This document shows positions 29,725 through 38,785 of a stretch of DNA of 64,000 bases, one piece after another. The position numbers and the translations under genes were made by a program. The stretch spans positions 1,302,001-1,366,000 of the forward strand of contig NZ_CP087968.1 in the NCBI RefSeq assembly GCF_024703895.1. Reading direction: 5' to 3'. Source of the stretch: Nocardioides sp. B-3. Lineage in GTDB: Bacteria; Actinomycetota; Actinomycetes; Propionibacteriales; Nocardioidaceae. The number at the start of each line of letters is the position of its first letter. Within the stretch, counting starts at the first letter, position 1. Under the pieces are notes generated by a model, which saw only the letters and a program-made list of their open reading frames with translations, was not told the DNA's origin and searched no databases.

Positions 29725-29808
29725 CCGTGTACTCGCTTCGCTCCGTGCACGGATGAGGCACCACGCACACTGTGTTTGTTGATTCGTTCGCTTCGCTCAC
29801 TCATGCGT
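29720..29808. repeat. Hairpin and GAGCGAAGCGA repeat at the hemL-phosphatase junction
   Basis: CTCATCCGTG (29720-29729) and CACGGATGAG (29748-29757) are perfect 10-bp arms with an 18-nt loop. The phosphatase start codon is inside one arm. TCGCTTCGCTC occurs in the loop (29733-29743) and again at 29788-29798 just before the hemL stop; a near copy (GCTTCGGTCGCTCAC) covers the resB start at 27724-27738. On the coding strand the repeat reads ATGAGTGAGCGAAGCGAACG. Confidence 0.65.
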
Positions 29809-31116
29809 TTCCAATCACGGCAGCGGCGGCGCGCGCAGCGCCCGGGAGTGCGTCGAGGACGGTCGAGACCGCGCGGTCGTCGTGCGCGGCGGACACGAAC
29901 CACGACTCGAAGGCCGATGGCGGAGAGGTAGACCCCCGCGTCGAGCATCGCGTGGAAGAAGGCGCCGAACGCCTTCGTGTCCTGTGCCGAGGCACCGGCG
30001 AAGTCGGTGACCGCACCGTCACGGAAGAACACCGAGAACATCGTCCCGGCCCGTTGTACGGCGTGGGGCACGCCGGCGGCGGAGAGCGCATCGGCCACGG
30101 CGGCCGTGATGGTGTCGGCGGTGGCCGACAGGTCGGCGTACACGTCGGGCGTGGCAAGGCGGAGCGTGGCGAGACCGGCGGTGGTGGCGATCGGGTTCCC
30201 CGAGAGGGTGCCGGCCCGGTAGACCGGGCCCTCGGGCGCGAGCCGGCTCATCACGTCGGCGCGACCGCCGAAGGCGGCGGCCGGGAAGCCGCCACCCATC
30301 ACCTTGCCGAAGGTCATCAGGTCGGGGGTCCAACCCTCGACGGCGCCGTCGAGGCCCCAGCCACCCTCGCGGGTGGCGCGGAAGCCGGTCATCACCTCGT
30401 CGCTGATGAACAGCGCGCCGTGGTCGCGACACGTCTGCGCGAGGAAGCCGTTGAAGCCGGGCTCCGGCGGGACGACGCCCATGTTGCCCGGCGTCGCCTC
30501 GGTGATCAGGCAGGCGATCCGGTCGCCGTGCTCCGCGAAGGCCTTCTCGACCGCGTCGCGATCGTTGTAGGGCAGCACGATCGTCTCGCCGGCCGCGCTG
30601 GCCGGGACACCGGGTGTGCCGGGCACGGCCGTGGTGGCGAGGCCGGAGCCCGCGCTGGCGAGGAGGGAGTCGACGTGACCGTGGTAGCAGCCGGCGAACT
30701 TGATCACGATGTCGCGGCCGGTGAAGCCGCGAGCGAGCCGGATCGCCGACATCGTCGCCTCGGTGCCGCTCGAGACGAAGCGGACCTTCTCGACCGGGGT
30801 GCGGGAGACGATCTCCTCGGCCAGCTCGACCTCGGGCTCGGTGGGCGTGCCGTAGGAGGTGCCGCGGGTGACGGCTTCCAGGACGGCTGCCTGCACCTCG
30901 GGGTGCGCGTGGCCGAGCAGCATCGGGCCCCACGAACAGATCAGGTCGACGTACTCGTTGCCGTCCACGTCGGTCAGCCACGCGCCACGGGCACTGCGGA
31001 TGAAGCGCGGGGTGCCGCCGACGGCGTTGAACGCGCGGACGGGCGAGTTCACACCACCCGGCGTCACCGCTCGGGCCCCGCTCGAAGAGCGTGCTGGACA
31101 GGGGGACGGGACGCAT
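29801..31116 (-). CDS. hemL: Glutamate-1-semialdehyde 2,1-aminomutase (two frameshifts)
   Basis: This PLP enzyme makes 5-aminolevulinate from glutamate semialdehyde in the C5 heme pathway. Signatures are [38 protein letters not shown], the aspartate in [12 protein letters not shown] and the PLP lysine in [19 protein letters not shown]. An extra G near 31078 separates the true N-terminus [16 protein letters not shown] from it. A second indel near 29918 precedes the end ([18 protein letters not shown]). Corrected length is 437 residues. The stop at 29801 lies in a repeat. It starts 238 bp from the divergent transglycosylase gene. Confidence 0.9.
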
Positions 31117-31235
31117 TGTCACTGCGTCATTGTCCCTTGGACGCCAAGCCATCTCGCACCGGGTTTGGAAACTGGCGTCATGGCCACGGGTTCCCGCCGT
31201 CTCAAGGGTGGCTGGAGGGGCCAATTGTGTCCGCC

Positions 31236-31278
31236 GTCACAGCGGGGTGTCGTTTCGTAACTCCCTGTGACAACATTC
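31236..31278. promoter_or_regulatory. Candidate MtrA-like site before the lytic transglycosylase
   Basis: GTCACAGCG at 31236-31244 is an exact match to the 9-bp MtrA box known from mycobacteria, where MtrA controls wall hydrolases. Twenty bases on, CTGTGAC at 31265-31271 is its inverted partner and begins the string CTGTGACAAC-N-TTC shared with the GH16 promoter. The site is 76-118 bp before the transglycosylase start. MtrA itself is not in this window, so the link is inference. Confidence 0.4.
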
Positions 31279-31353
31279 GTTGAGAGCCATGCGCGTGCTT
31301 GAGGGAGTCGCGTGCACGGATTCCGAGCGTTACCCAAATGGGAGTTTCCAGAC

Positions 31354-32524
31354 ATGCCAGCATTCAGCCGCCTGCACAAGGCCACGGCGATCATTCCGCT
31401 TGCGGGTACTCTCCGCGGCCCGGACCGCCAGCCTGACCGGTATCGGCGTCGGCTCGGCCAGCGCCGACGAGGCACCGACCACCCTGCCCGACGGCAGCAC
31501 CGTGCCGACGCAGGCGATCGAGGCTCCGGCCAGCGTCTCCTCCCCCACCTCCGTGGCCCCCGCGGCAGCGACCGGCGACACCAGCCAGATCATCGCCACC
31601 GCCTCGACCAGCGGCATCCCGTCGGCCGCGCTCGCCGCCTACCAGCGCGCCGAGGCCGTGATCAACACCGCCGACAAGACGTGCGAGATCCCGTGGCAGC
31701 TGATCGCGGCCATCGGCCGGGTCGAGTCCGACCACGGTCGCTTCGGCGGCAACACCCTCAGCGACGAGGGCGTCGCCCAGCCCGGCATCTACGGCATCGC
31801 GCTCAACGGCAAGAACAACACGCAGAACATCCTCGACACCGACGCCGGTCAATACGACTCCGACACCAAGTACGACCGCGCGGTCGGCCCGATGCAGTTC
31901 ATCCCGTCGACTCGGTCGGTCGTCGGCGTCGATGGCGACAACGACGGCAAGCGCAACCCGCAGGACATCGACGACGCCGCGCTCGCGACCTCGGTCTACC
32001 TCTGCTCGGGCGACGACGACCTGTCGACCGACCGGGGCCAGCGCGCCAGCGTCTACCGCTACAACCACTCCAACGACTATGTCGACTCGGTGATCTCGAT
32101 CATGCAGGCCTACATGGACGGCGACTTCACGTCCGTGCCCAACGGCACCACGTCGGCCGGCGTCTTCCTGCCCAACACGACCGGCCCGACCAACGCGCCG
32201 GCTCGCACGGGCAACAAGGGCCGGGGCAAGGCCATCATCCGCAGTGGCTCCAAGACGCCCACCGCGACGGCCACGCCGACCGCCACCGCCACGCCCACCG
32301 CGAAGCCGACGCCGACCCCGACGCCGACTCCCACGCCGACCGCGACCAAGACCCCGGTCCTCCCGGTCCCCACGACGCTGCCGCCGCTGCCGACCACCTC
32401 GGTCACGCCGCTCGACCGTGTGCTCACCGTCGCGCAGGCCACGACGCAGTGCGTTGCCAGCGGCATCTCGGCGCTCGACCCGGAGGCGTTGAACGCCTGC
32501 GTCGCCGACCTGATGGCGCCGTAG
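31354..32524 (+). CDS. Secreted lytic transglycosylase with Thr-Pro repeat tail (one frameshift)
   Basis: The N-terminus MPAFSRLHKATAIIPLA leads to a signal region (SAARTASLTGIGVGSASADE). A lysozyme-like transglycosylase domain follows, with catalytic glutamate in LIAAIGRVESDHGRFGGN, then DRAVGPMQFIPSTR and YRYNHSNDYVDSV. A low-complexity TPTATATPT / PTPTPTPT stretch (32257-32350) links to a small C-terminal part with two cysteines. One extra G near 31405 (GCGGGTACT) breaks the frame; corrected length is 389 residues. The ATG at 31354 has GGGAG 9 bases upstream. It would cleave peptidoglycan strands at the wall. Confidence 0.85.
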
Positions 32525-32541
32525 TCACTCGATCAACCACG

Positions 32542-32570
32542 AAGGCCCGCCGGTTCTCCGGCGGGCCTTT
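32542..32570. terminator. Rho-independent terminator after the transglycosylase gene
   Basis: AAGGCCCGCCGG (32542-32553) pairs perfectly over 12 bp with CCGGCGGGCCTT (32558-32569), loop TTCT, followed by T and GTC. It lies 17 bp after the stop codon. Confidence 0.85.
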
Positions 32571-32578
32571 GTCGTGCC

Positions 32579-32669
32579 GAGTCGGCGCAAACCAACCACC
32601 GAGTCGGCGCAACTCACGCCGACCCGGCGTGCAACTTGCGCCGACTCGGCGTGCAACTTGCGCCGACTC
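32579..32669. repeat. Palindromic element B between convergent genes
   Basis: GAGTCGGCGCAA occurs at 32579-32590 and 32601-32612, and its inverse TTGCGCCGACTC at 32636-32647 and 32658-32669. Both pairs are spaced exactly 22 bp, so the element is symmetrical as a whole. A short inner palindrome ACGCCG/CGGCGT lies between them. It ends 3 bp before the hemB stop. Confidence 0.75.
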
Positions 32670-32671
32670 GA

Positions 32672-33667
32672 TCAGCGAGCGAGCAGGCGGGCCGCGTCGG
32701 CGGCCCAGTAGGTCAGGATCACGTCGGCACCGGCACGACGGATCGAGGTGAGCGTCTCGAGGACGGCGGCGTCGCGATCGATCCAGCCGTTGGCGGCAGC
32801 GGCCTCGACCATGGCGTACTCCCCCGAGATGTTGTACGCCGCCACGGGCACGTCCACCGCGTCGCGCACGCGCGCCACGACGTCGAGATAGGCGAGCGCC
32901 GGCTTCACCATCACGATGTCGGCACCCTCCGCCACGTCGAGCAGCGCCTCACGCACGCCCTCGCGGACGTTGCCCGGGTCCTGCTGGTAGGTGCGCCGGT
33001 CGCCGTCGAGCGAGGAGTTCACGGCCTCGCGGAAGGGACCGAAGAAGGCGGAGGCGTACTTCGCGGAGTAGGCCAGGATCGAGACGCCGGAGTGTTCGGC
33101 GGCGTCGAGCGCCTGCCGGACCACCGCGACCCGGCCGTCCATCATCCCGCTGGGTCCGACCATGTCGACGCCGGCCTCGGCCTGCGCGATGGCCATCTCG
33201 GCGTACGCAGCAAGCGTCTTGTCGTTGTCGACCTCACCGTCGGGCGTCAGCAGCCCGCAGTGCCCGTGATCGGTGAACTCGTCGAGGCACAGGTCGCTCA
33301 TCACGGTCAGGGTGTCGCCCACCTCGGCGACCACGTCGTTGATGGCGAGGTTGAGGATGCCGCTCGGGTCGAGGGCGCCGCTGCCGACCGCGTCCTTCGT
33401 CGTCGGGATGCCGAAGAGCATGATCCCGCCCGGGCCCAGCTCGGCCGCCTCAGCGGCTGCCTTCTTGAGCGAGTCGCGCGTGTGCTGGACGACGCCCGGC
33501 ATCGTGGTGATCGGCACCGGCTCGGTGATGTCCTCGCGGACGAACACCGGCAGGATCAGCTGGCTGGCCCGGACCGTCGTCTCGCTGACGAGGCGCCGGA
33601 TCGCCGGGGTACGCCGCAGTCGTCGCGGCCGGATGACCGGCCCGGTGATCTCGTTGACTTCGTCCAC
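32672..33667 (-). CDS. hemB: Delta-aminolevulinic acid dehydratase
   Basis: This enzyme joins two 5-aminolevulinates into porphobilinogen. It is intact at 331 residues, the usual size. Family features are LILPVFVREDI near the N-terminus, MSDLCLDEFTDHGHCGLL with metal-site residues, SILAYSAKYASAFFGPFREA with the first Schiff-base lysine, and ADIVMVKPALAYLD with the second. The start is GTG 33667. The gene is separated from hemD by 143 bp carrying palindromic element C, so hemB may have its own promoter there. Confidence 0.95.
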   Translation of the reverse strand: MDEVNEITGPVIRPRRLRRTPAIRRLVSETTVRASQLILPVFVREDITEPVPITTMPGVVQHTRDSLKKAAAEAAELGPGGIMLFGIPTTKDAVGSGALDPSGILNLAINDVVAEVGDTLTVMSDLCLDEFTDHGHCGLLTPDGEVDNDKTLAAYAEMAIAQAEAGVDMVGPSGMMDGRVAVVRQALDAAEHSGVSILAYSAKYASAFFGPFREAVNSSLDGDRRTYQQDPGNVREGVREALLDVAEGADIVMVKPALAYLDVVARVRDAVDVPVAAYNISGEYAMVEAAAANGWIDRDAAVLETLTSIRRAGADVILTYWAADAARLLAR

Positions 33668-33690
33668 AATTCCCCCTCGGGTCCCGTTTC

Positions 33691-33821
33691 AGCGGTGAGT
33701 CAGCCACATTCTGCGAGCTGCGAATGTGGCCTGTGCACCGCCGGGCGGGTCGGGCGACACTCGCCGAGTGAGCGGTGAGCCAGCCACAAGATCCACCGGG
33801 AAAATGTGGGTCACTCACCGC
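33691..33821. repeat. Palindromic element C (paired CCACATT hairpins)
   Basis: Hairpin 1 is GCCACATT (33703-33710) with AATGTGGC (33723-33730), inside outer arms GCGGTG (33692-33697) and CACCGC (33736-33741). Hairpin 2 is GCGGTGAGCCAGCCACA (33772-33788) with TGTGGGTCACTCACCGC (33805-33821). The leading block AGCGGTGAG-CAGCCACA is repeated directly at 80 bp. The spacer is CGGGCGACACTCGCCGAG. It overlaps the last codons of hemD. Element E at 61.9 kb has the same plan. Confidence 0.8.
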
Positions 33822-35459
33822 CACCCATGAACCTACTTCGCGCGCCCTTGCGACGGGCGGTGGGCTTGCGCTCGCTCGGCTTGGTGACGGGCTCGCCCGC
33901 CTCCAGCATGTCGACGCGACGGCTGGCACCGAAGTCGGCGAGGGCGTCCACGAGGACCTCCACGTCGGGCTTCGAGGCGAGTACGTCGACGCGCAGGCCG
34001 TGCTCCTCCGCTGTCTTCGCCGTGGCCGGCCCGATGACCGCGATGATCGTCGAGGGGTGCGGCTTGCCGGCGATGCCGACGAGGTTGCGCACGGTCGAGG
34101 ACGAGGTGAAGACGACGGCGTCGAACTTGCCGCTCTTGATCGCGTCGCGGGTCTCCGCGGGCGGCGGGGTGGCGCGCACCGTGCGGTAGGCCGTGACGTC
34201 GTCGCACTCCCAGCCCAGGTCGATCAGGCCGGCGACGAGGTTCTCGGTGGCGATGTCGGCGCGCGGCAGGAAGACCCGGTTGATCGGGTCCAGCACGTCG
34301 TCGTACGGCGGCCAGTCGGCCAGCAGACCGGCAGCGGACTGCTCGCCCGTCGGCACGAGATCGGCGCGCAGGCCCCGGGCGGCGATGGCCTCGGCGGTCT
34401 TGTCACCGACGGCGGCGATCTTCAGGCCGGAGAACGCGCGGGCGTCCGGGCCGTACTCCTCGAACTTCTCGCGCACGGCCTTGACCGCGTTGACCGAGGT
34501 GAAGGCGATCCACTCGTAGCGGCCCTCGACGAGGCCGCGGACGGCCTTGTCCATCTGCAGCGGGTTGCGCGGCGGCTCGACGGAGATGGTCGGGACCTCC
34601 TCCGGCACGGCGCCGTACTCACGCACGCGGCGCGACAGCGAACCGGCCTGCTCCTTGGTGCGCGGCACCGGGATGCGCCAACCGAAGAGCGGCTTGGTCT
34701 CGAACCACGACAGGGTCTCGCGCAGGTCGACGACCTTGCCGATGACGGTGATCGCCGGCGGCGCGATGCGGGCGGCCCGGGCGTCAGCGGCGACGTCGGC
34801 CAGCGTGGAGGTGACGGTCGACTGCTCGGTGGTGGTGCCGACGCGGGTCATCGCGACCGGGGTCTCGGCGGGGCGACCCGCAGCGACGAGCGCGGTGGCG
34901 ATCTCACCGATGGTGCCGACGGCCGACAGCAGGACGAGCGTGCGGTCGTCGGCGTACTGGCTCCAGTCGACCTTCGGGCCGCAGGTGACGACGGCCATCT
35001 CGCGGTGGTCCTTGGTGGTCAGCGGGATGCCGGCGTAGGCCGGGACCGCGGAGACCGACGAGACGCCGGGGACGATGTCGAAGCCGACGCCGGCCTTGAC
35101 GCATGCCTGCGCCTCTTCGGGACCGGAGGCGTAGAGGAACGGGTCGCCGGTCATCAGGCGCACGACGCGGCTCTTCTTGCCGTGCTTGACCACGACCTTG
35201 GCACGCGCGGCGTGGGTCAGCGGCTGGCCGTCCTCGCCGAAGCCGCCGTCGACGAGCAACGGCCCGTCCTCGGTGAGGGTCAGCAGGGCCCGCACCGAGT
35301 CGACGTGCTCGGGCGACTCGGTGACGATCACTTCGGCGTCGCGCAGCAGCTCCACCGCGCGCACTGTCATGAGGCCGGGGTCGCCGGACCGCTGCCGACG
35401 AAGGAGACCCAGCCCTTGGTGGCGGTGGGGGTGGACTGGGCGCTCTGTGCTCGCGTCAT
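33811..35459 (-). CDS. hemD: Uroporphyrinogen-III methyltransferase / synthase fusion (one frameshift)
   Basis: Residues 1-260 form a CobA-type SAM methyltransferase (VSFVGSGPGDPGLMTVRAVE after correction, RLMTGDPFLYASGPEEAQAC, VPGVSSVSAVPAYAGIPLT). Residues 270-520 form a HemD-type uroporphyrinogen-III synthase (WIAFTSVNAVKAVREKF, GLKIAAVGDKTAEAI, FTSSSTVRNLVGIAG). The fusion feeds both heme and siroheme/corrin branches and is common in actinobacteria. A missing G near 35383 breaks the frame; corrected length is 549. The tail is basic (RKPTARRKGARSRFMGGGE). The ATG at 35459 overlaps the hemC stop (ATGA). Confidence 0.92.
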
Positions 35460-36395
35460 GACTGCTTCCTCACTGGTGCTGCTTCCATCAAATCTGCGGC
35501 GCCGTCGGCGAGCATGTCGCTCGCGAGGCGGTGGCCGGTGGCGACGGCGTCGTCGACCCGGCCGGTGGCGCTCATCCGGATCGAAAGTGCGCCGTCCGGC
35601 GACAGGACGATCGCCCTGATCCACAGCTCGTCACCGTCGTCGCCCTCGACCACTTCGGCGAGTGCGCCGAGCGGTGCCGAGCAACCGGCCTCGAGGGTGG
35701 CGAGCACGGCGCGCTCCGCGGTGACCGCGGCCCGGGTGGCGTGGTCGTCGAGGACGGCGAGGTCTGCGACCGTGGTCGGTGTCGGACGCGCGGCACTCGA
35801 TCGCCAGCGCACCCGGCCGGGGGCCGGGAGCATCTGCAGCGGGTCGAGCACCTCGGTGGCCTCGTCGACGCGACCGAGGCGGGCCAGCCCGGCGCGGGCG
35901 AGCAGCACGGCGTCGTAGTCACCGCTCGCGACCTTGCCGATGCGAGTGTCCACGTTGCCGCGGATCTCGACGACCTCGACGCCGAGCCCGAGGGCCTCGA
36001 GCTGGGCGGCGCGACGCGGCGAGCCGGTGCCGACGCGGCTGCCCACGGGCAGCTCGCCCGGGGTCAGGCCGTCGCGGGCGACGACGACGTCGCGCGGGTC
36101 TTCCCGGGTGGGTACGGCGACGAGGCTGATGCCCTCGGCCGGGGTCGTGGGCAGGTCCTTGAGCGAGTGGACGGCCACGTCCACCTCGCCCCGGAGCAGC
36201 GTCGCGCAGCGCGCTGACGAACACCCCGGTGCCGCCAATGGTGGCCAGCGGAGCGGTGTTGGTGTCGCCCTCGGTGGTGATCTCCACGAGCTCAACTTCA
36301 CGCCCCGGGCGCTCGCGAATCAAGTCGGCGACGTGGCCGGACTGGGTGGTGGCGAGCAGGGACCGGCGGGTGCCGAGGCGGATGGCGGTGGTCAC
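35456..36395 (-). CDS. hemC: Hydroxymethylbilane synthase (three frameshifts)
   Basis: The enzyme assembles four porphobilinogens into hydroxymethylbilane on a dipyrromethane cofactor. Seen are [20 protein letters not shown] at the N-terminus, [45 protein letters not shown] and the cofactor cysteine in [13 protein letters not shown]. An extra base near 36214 breaks the frame. A compensating pair (lost G near 35817, extra C near 35778) garbles [13 protein letters not shown]. Corrected length is 312 residues. The GTG at 36395 overlaps the hemA stop. Confidence 0.9.
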
Positions 36396-37691
36396 TGGCG
36401 TCCCTCCTCGGCCACGCCGGCCCGGGTGACCGCGTCGACGGCATCGGGGTCGAGCGCGAAGAGCTCGGCCAGCGCGGCGGCGTACGACACGGCGCCGGTC
36501 TCGTTGGCGAGCGCCTTGACGCGGACGGTCGGCTCGTGGAGGAGCTTGTCGGCGACGCGGCGCACGGTGTGCAGCACCTCGGCGCGGGTGGCGTCGTCGA
36601 GGTCGGGCAGCCGGGAGGCGAGCCGCTCCATCTCCGCGTCGACCACCGAGGTGGCCATCGAGCGGAGGGCGATGACGGTGGGGGTGACGCTGGCCCGGGT
36701 GGCGGGCCGACAGGAACGCGGCGATCTCCCGGGCGACGATCGCGCGCACCCCCTCCACCTCGCGGGCCGCGGAGGAGTCGCGGAGGTCCTCGGCGAGGGA
36801 GGCGAGGCCCACGAGGCTCACGCCATCGAGGGAGGCGACGGTCGGCTCGACGTCGTGCGGAAGGGCCGGGTCGATGATCGCCAGCGGCGTCTCGACGCCG
36901 ACCCGGGCCGTCGCGAGGGCGTCGCGGGTGATCAGCACGCCGGAGGCACCGGTGCAGGAGACGACCACGTCGGCGTCGGCAAGGGCGGCGCTCAGGTCGA
37001 CGAGCGGCAGCGACCGGGCGGCGTACTCCCGAGCCAGCCGTTCGGCGTTGTCGCTGCTGCGGTTGACGACGGAGATCTCGCTGGCACCGAGGCGGTGGAC
37101 GGTCGAGATGGCGAGCGAGGCCATCGCTCCCGCACCGACGACCACGACGCGGCGACCGGCGACCGAGCCCGGGATCCGCTCGAGGGCGGCGGTGACGAGT
37201 GAGGGCGCGGCGCGGTCGATGTCGGTCTCGGCGTGCGAGCGCTTGCCGACGCGCAGCGCCTGCTGGAAGAGCACGTTGAGGGCGGGTCCGACGGAGCCGA
37301 GCTCCCGGCCCATCCGCAGCGCCTCGCGGGTCTGGCCGAGGATCTGCCCCTCGCCGACGACCATCGAGTCGAGGCCGGAGGCGACGTTGAAGAGGTGGGA
37401 GACCGCGCCGTCGTCGTAGTGGACGTAGAGGTGCGGGATGAGCGCCTCGGTCGACTCACCGGCGCGCTCGACCGGGAGTCGCGACACCTCTTCCACGCTG
37501 CCGTGGAAGCGGTCGACATCGGCGTACACCTCGAGGCGGTTGCACGTGGAGATCACGGTCGCCTCACCGACGTGCTCGCTGCCCATCAGGTCGTCGACCA
37601 GCTTGGTGACGCCGGGCGCGTCGAGCGCCAGCTTCTCGAGCAGCGCGACCGGAGCCGACTTGTGGGAGACCCCCACGACCAGAACGCTCAT
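36392..37691 (-). CDS. hemA: Glutamyl-tRNA reductase (one frameshift)
   Basis: This enzyme reduces glutamyl-tRNA(Glu) to glutamate 1-semialdehyde, the first step of C5 heme synthesis. It has the catalytic cysteine in [19 protein letters not shown] near residue 50, [16 protein letters not shown], and an NADPH fold [21 protein letters not shown]-terminal dimerisation helix region ([19 protein letters not shown]) follows. One extra G near 36703 breaks the frame before [11 protein letters not shown]; corrected length is 432 residues. The ATG overlaps the rex stop (ATGA at 37688-37691). Confidence 0.93.
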
Positions 37692-38378
37692 GCGGAGTCC
37701 TCCGTGACGTCGGCGGCCGGGCTCGCCGCGGCCTTGCGCTGCACGTGGTAGGCGAGGATCTGCAGCTCGATCGACAGGTCGACCTTGCGTACGTCGACGC
37801 CGTCGGGCACCGAGAGAACGGTCGGCGCGAAGTTGAGGATGCTGGTGACACCGGCCTCGACCATCCGGTCGGCGACGTCCTGCGCGGCCGGGGCCGGGGT
37901 GGCGATGACGCCGATCGCGACGCCGTGCTCGACGACGATCGCCTCGAGCTCACTGAAGGGGCGTACGTCGACGCCGGCAACGACCTCGTCGTGCCGGTCG
38001 GGATCGGCGTCGAGCAGTGCGACGACGCGGAAGCCGCGGCTGCGGAAGCCGGAGGTAGTTGGCGAGCGCGTGGCCGAGGTTTCCGATGCCGACGATGACG
38101 ACCGGCCAGTCCCGGGTCACGCCGATCTCGCGGGCGATCTGGTAGCGGAGGTATTCCACGTCGTAGCCGACGCCGCGGGTGCCGTAGCTGCCGAGGTAGG
38201 AGAGGTCCTTGCGGAGCTTGGCGGAGTTGACGCCGGCCGCGGCCGCGAGCTCCTCGGAGGAGCAGGTCTCGATGTCCTGCTCGGCAAGCGTGATCAGGGC
38301 ACGTAGATAGACGGGTAGCCGAGCGACAGTGGCCTCGGGAATGTCCCGGGCGTGGTCGTTGGACGTCCGTGCACTCAC
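37688..38378 (-). CDS. rex: Redox-sensing transcriptional repressor Rex (one frameshift)
   Basis: Rex senses the NADH/NAD+ ratio and represses respiratory genes when NADH is low. The N-terminal winged helix contains ATVARLPVYLRALITLAEQD, then SSEELAAAAGVNSAKLRKDL and SYLGSYGTRGVGYDV. The Rossmann domain has VVIVGIGNLGHALANYL. One extra C near 38054 breaks the frame; corrected it reads NYLGFRSRGFRVVALLD and continues to ELQILAYHVQRKAAAS, 229 residues. It leads the rex-hemA-hemC-hemD operon, with a matching operator 81 bp upstream. Confidence 0.92.
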
Positions 38379-38458
38379 TGCATCTTCTCTCCAGTCGGCT
38401 CGATCCCGGGTGTGGGAAACCCGTGTGAGGTCGAGCCGGCGCGATCACTGTAAGAGTT

Positions 38459-38474
38459 TGTGAACGGGAGAACA
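38459..38474. promoter_or_regulatory. Rex operator (ROP) upstream of rex
   Basis: TGTGAACGGGAGAACA matches the Streptomyces Rex site TGTGAACGCGTTCACA at 12 of 16 positions, including the whole left half. The wider GTTTGT/ACAAAC arms (38456-38477) make it symmetrical. It is the only such site in the 152-bp gap 38379-38530, and is placed for autoregulation of the rex-hem operon. Confidence 0.65.
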
Positions 38475-38530
38475 AACTGAGCGATGGCGCAGGGCTAGCA
38501 CATGTGAGATGACCCACCGCACGCGGGGCC

Positions 38531-38785
38531 TCAGGCGCGGAGAGCCGCACGCAGCCGCTGGGGATCGACCCGCCAGAAGTCGTGCTGTCGTCCGTCGACG
38601 AACGTCACCGGCACCTCGTCGGTGAATCGGTCCTGCAGGGCCGGGTCGGTGTCGATGTCGACCTCGGAGAAGGACTCGCCCAGCTCGAGGCAGACGGCCT
38701 CGATGACGACCCGCGCCTCCGCGCACAGGTGGCAGCCCGCGCGGCTGTAGAGAGTGACGCGAGGCTCGACCCCGGGCTGGCTCAC
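38531..38785 (-). CDS. Glutaredoxin-like protein
   Basis: The intact 84-residue protein has a thioredoxin fold with the redox pair in VTLYSRAGCHLCAEARVVIE near residue 18, a cis-proline region DEVPVTFVDGRQH, and a C-terminal helix. This is the glutaredoxin family 2 (DUF836-like) pattern of actinobacteria. Its start overlaps the stop of the acyl-CoA ligase gene by 4 bp. It ends 152 bp from rex, so it may share the redox theme without being in the hem operon. Confidence 0.8.
   Translation of the reverse strand: MSQPGVEPRVTLYSRAGCHLCAEARVVIEAVCLELGESFSEVDIDTDPALQDRFTDEVPVTFVDGRQHDFWRVDPQRLRAALRA

Noticed and set aside
31245..31353. c-di-AMP (ydaO-type) riboswitch before the transglycosylase gene
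   Set aside because: Such riboswitches precede wall hydrolases in actinobacteria and disA is in the window, but I could not find the conserved ydaO core in this 109-bp leader.
32257..32350. CRISPR-like or minisatellite array
   Set aside because: The short repeats encode an in-frame Thr-Pro linker of the transglycosylase.
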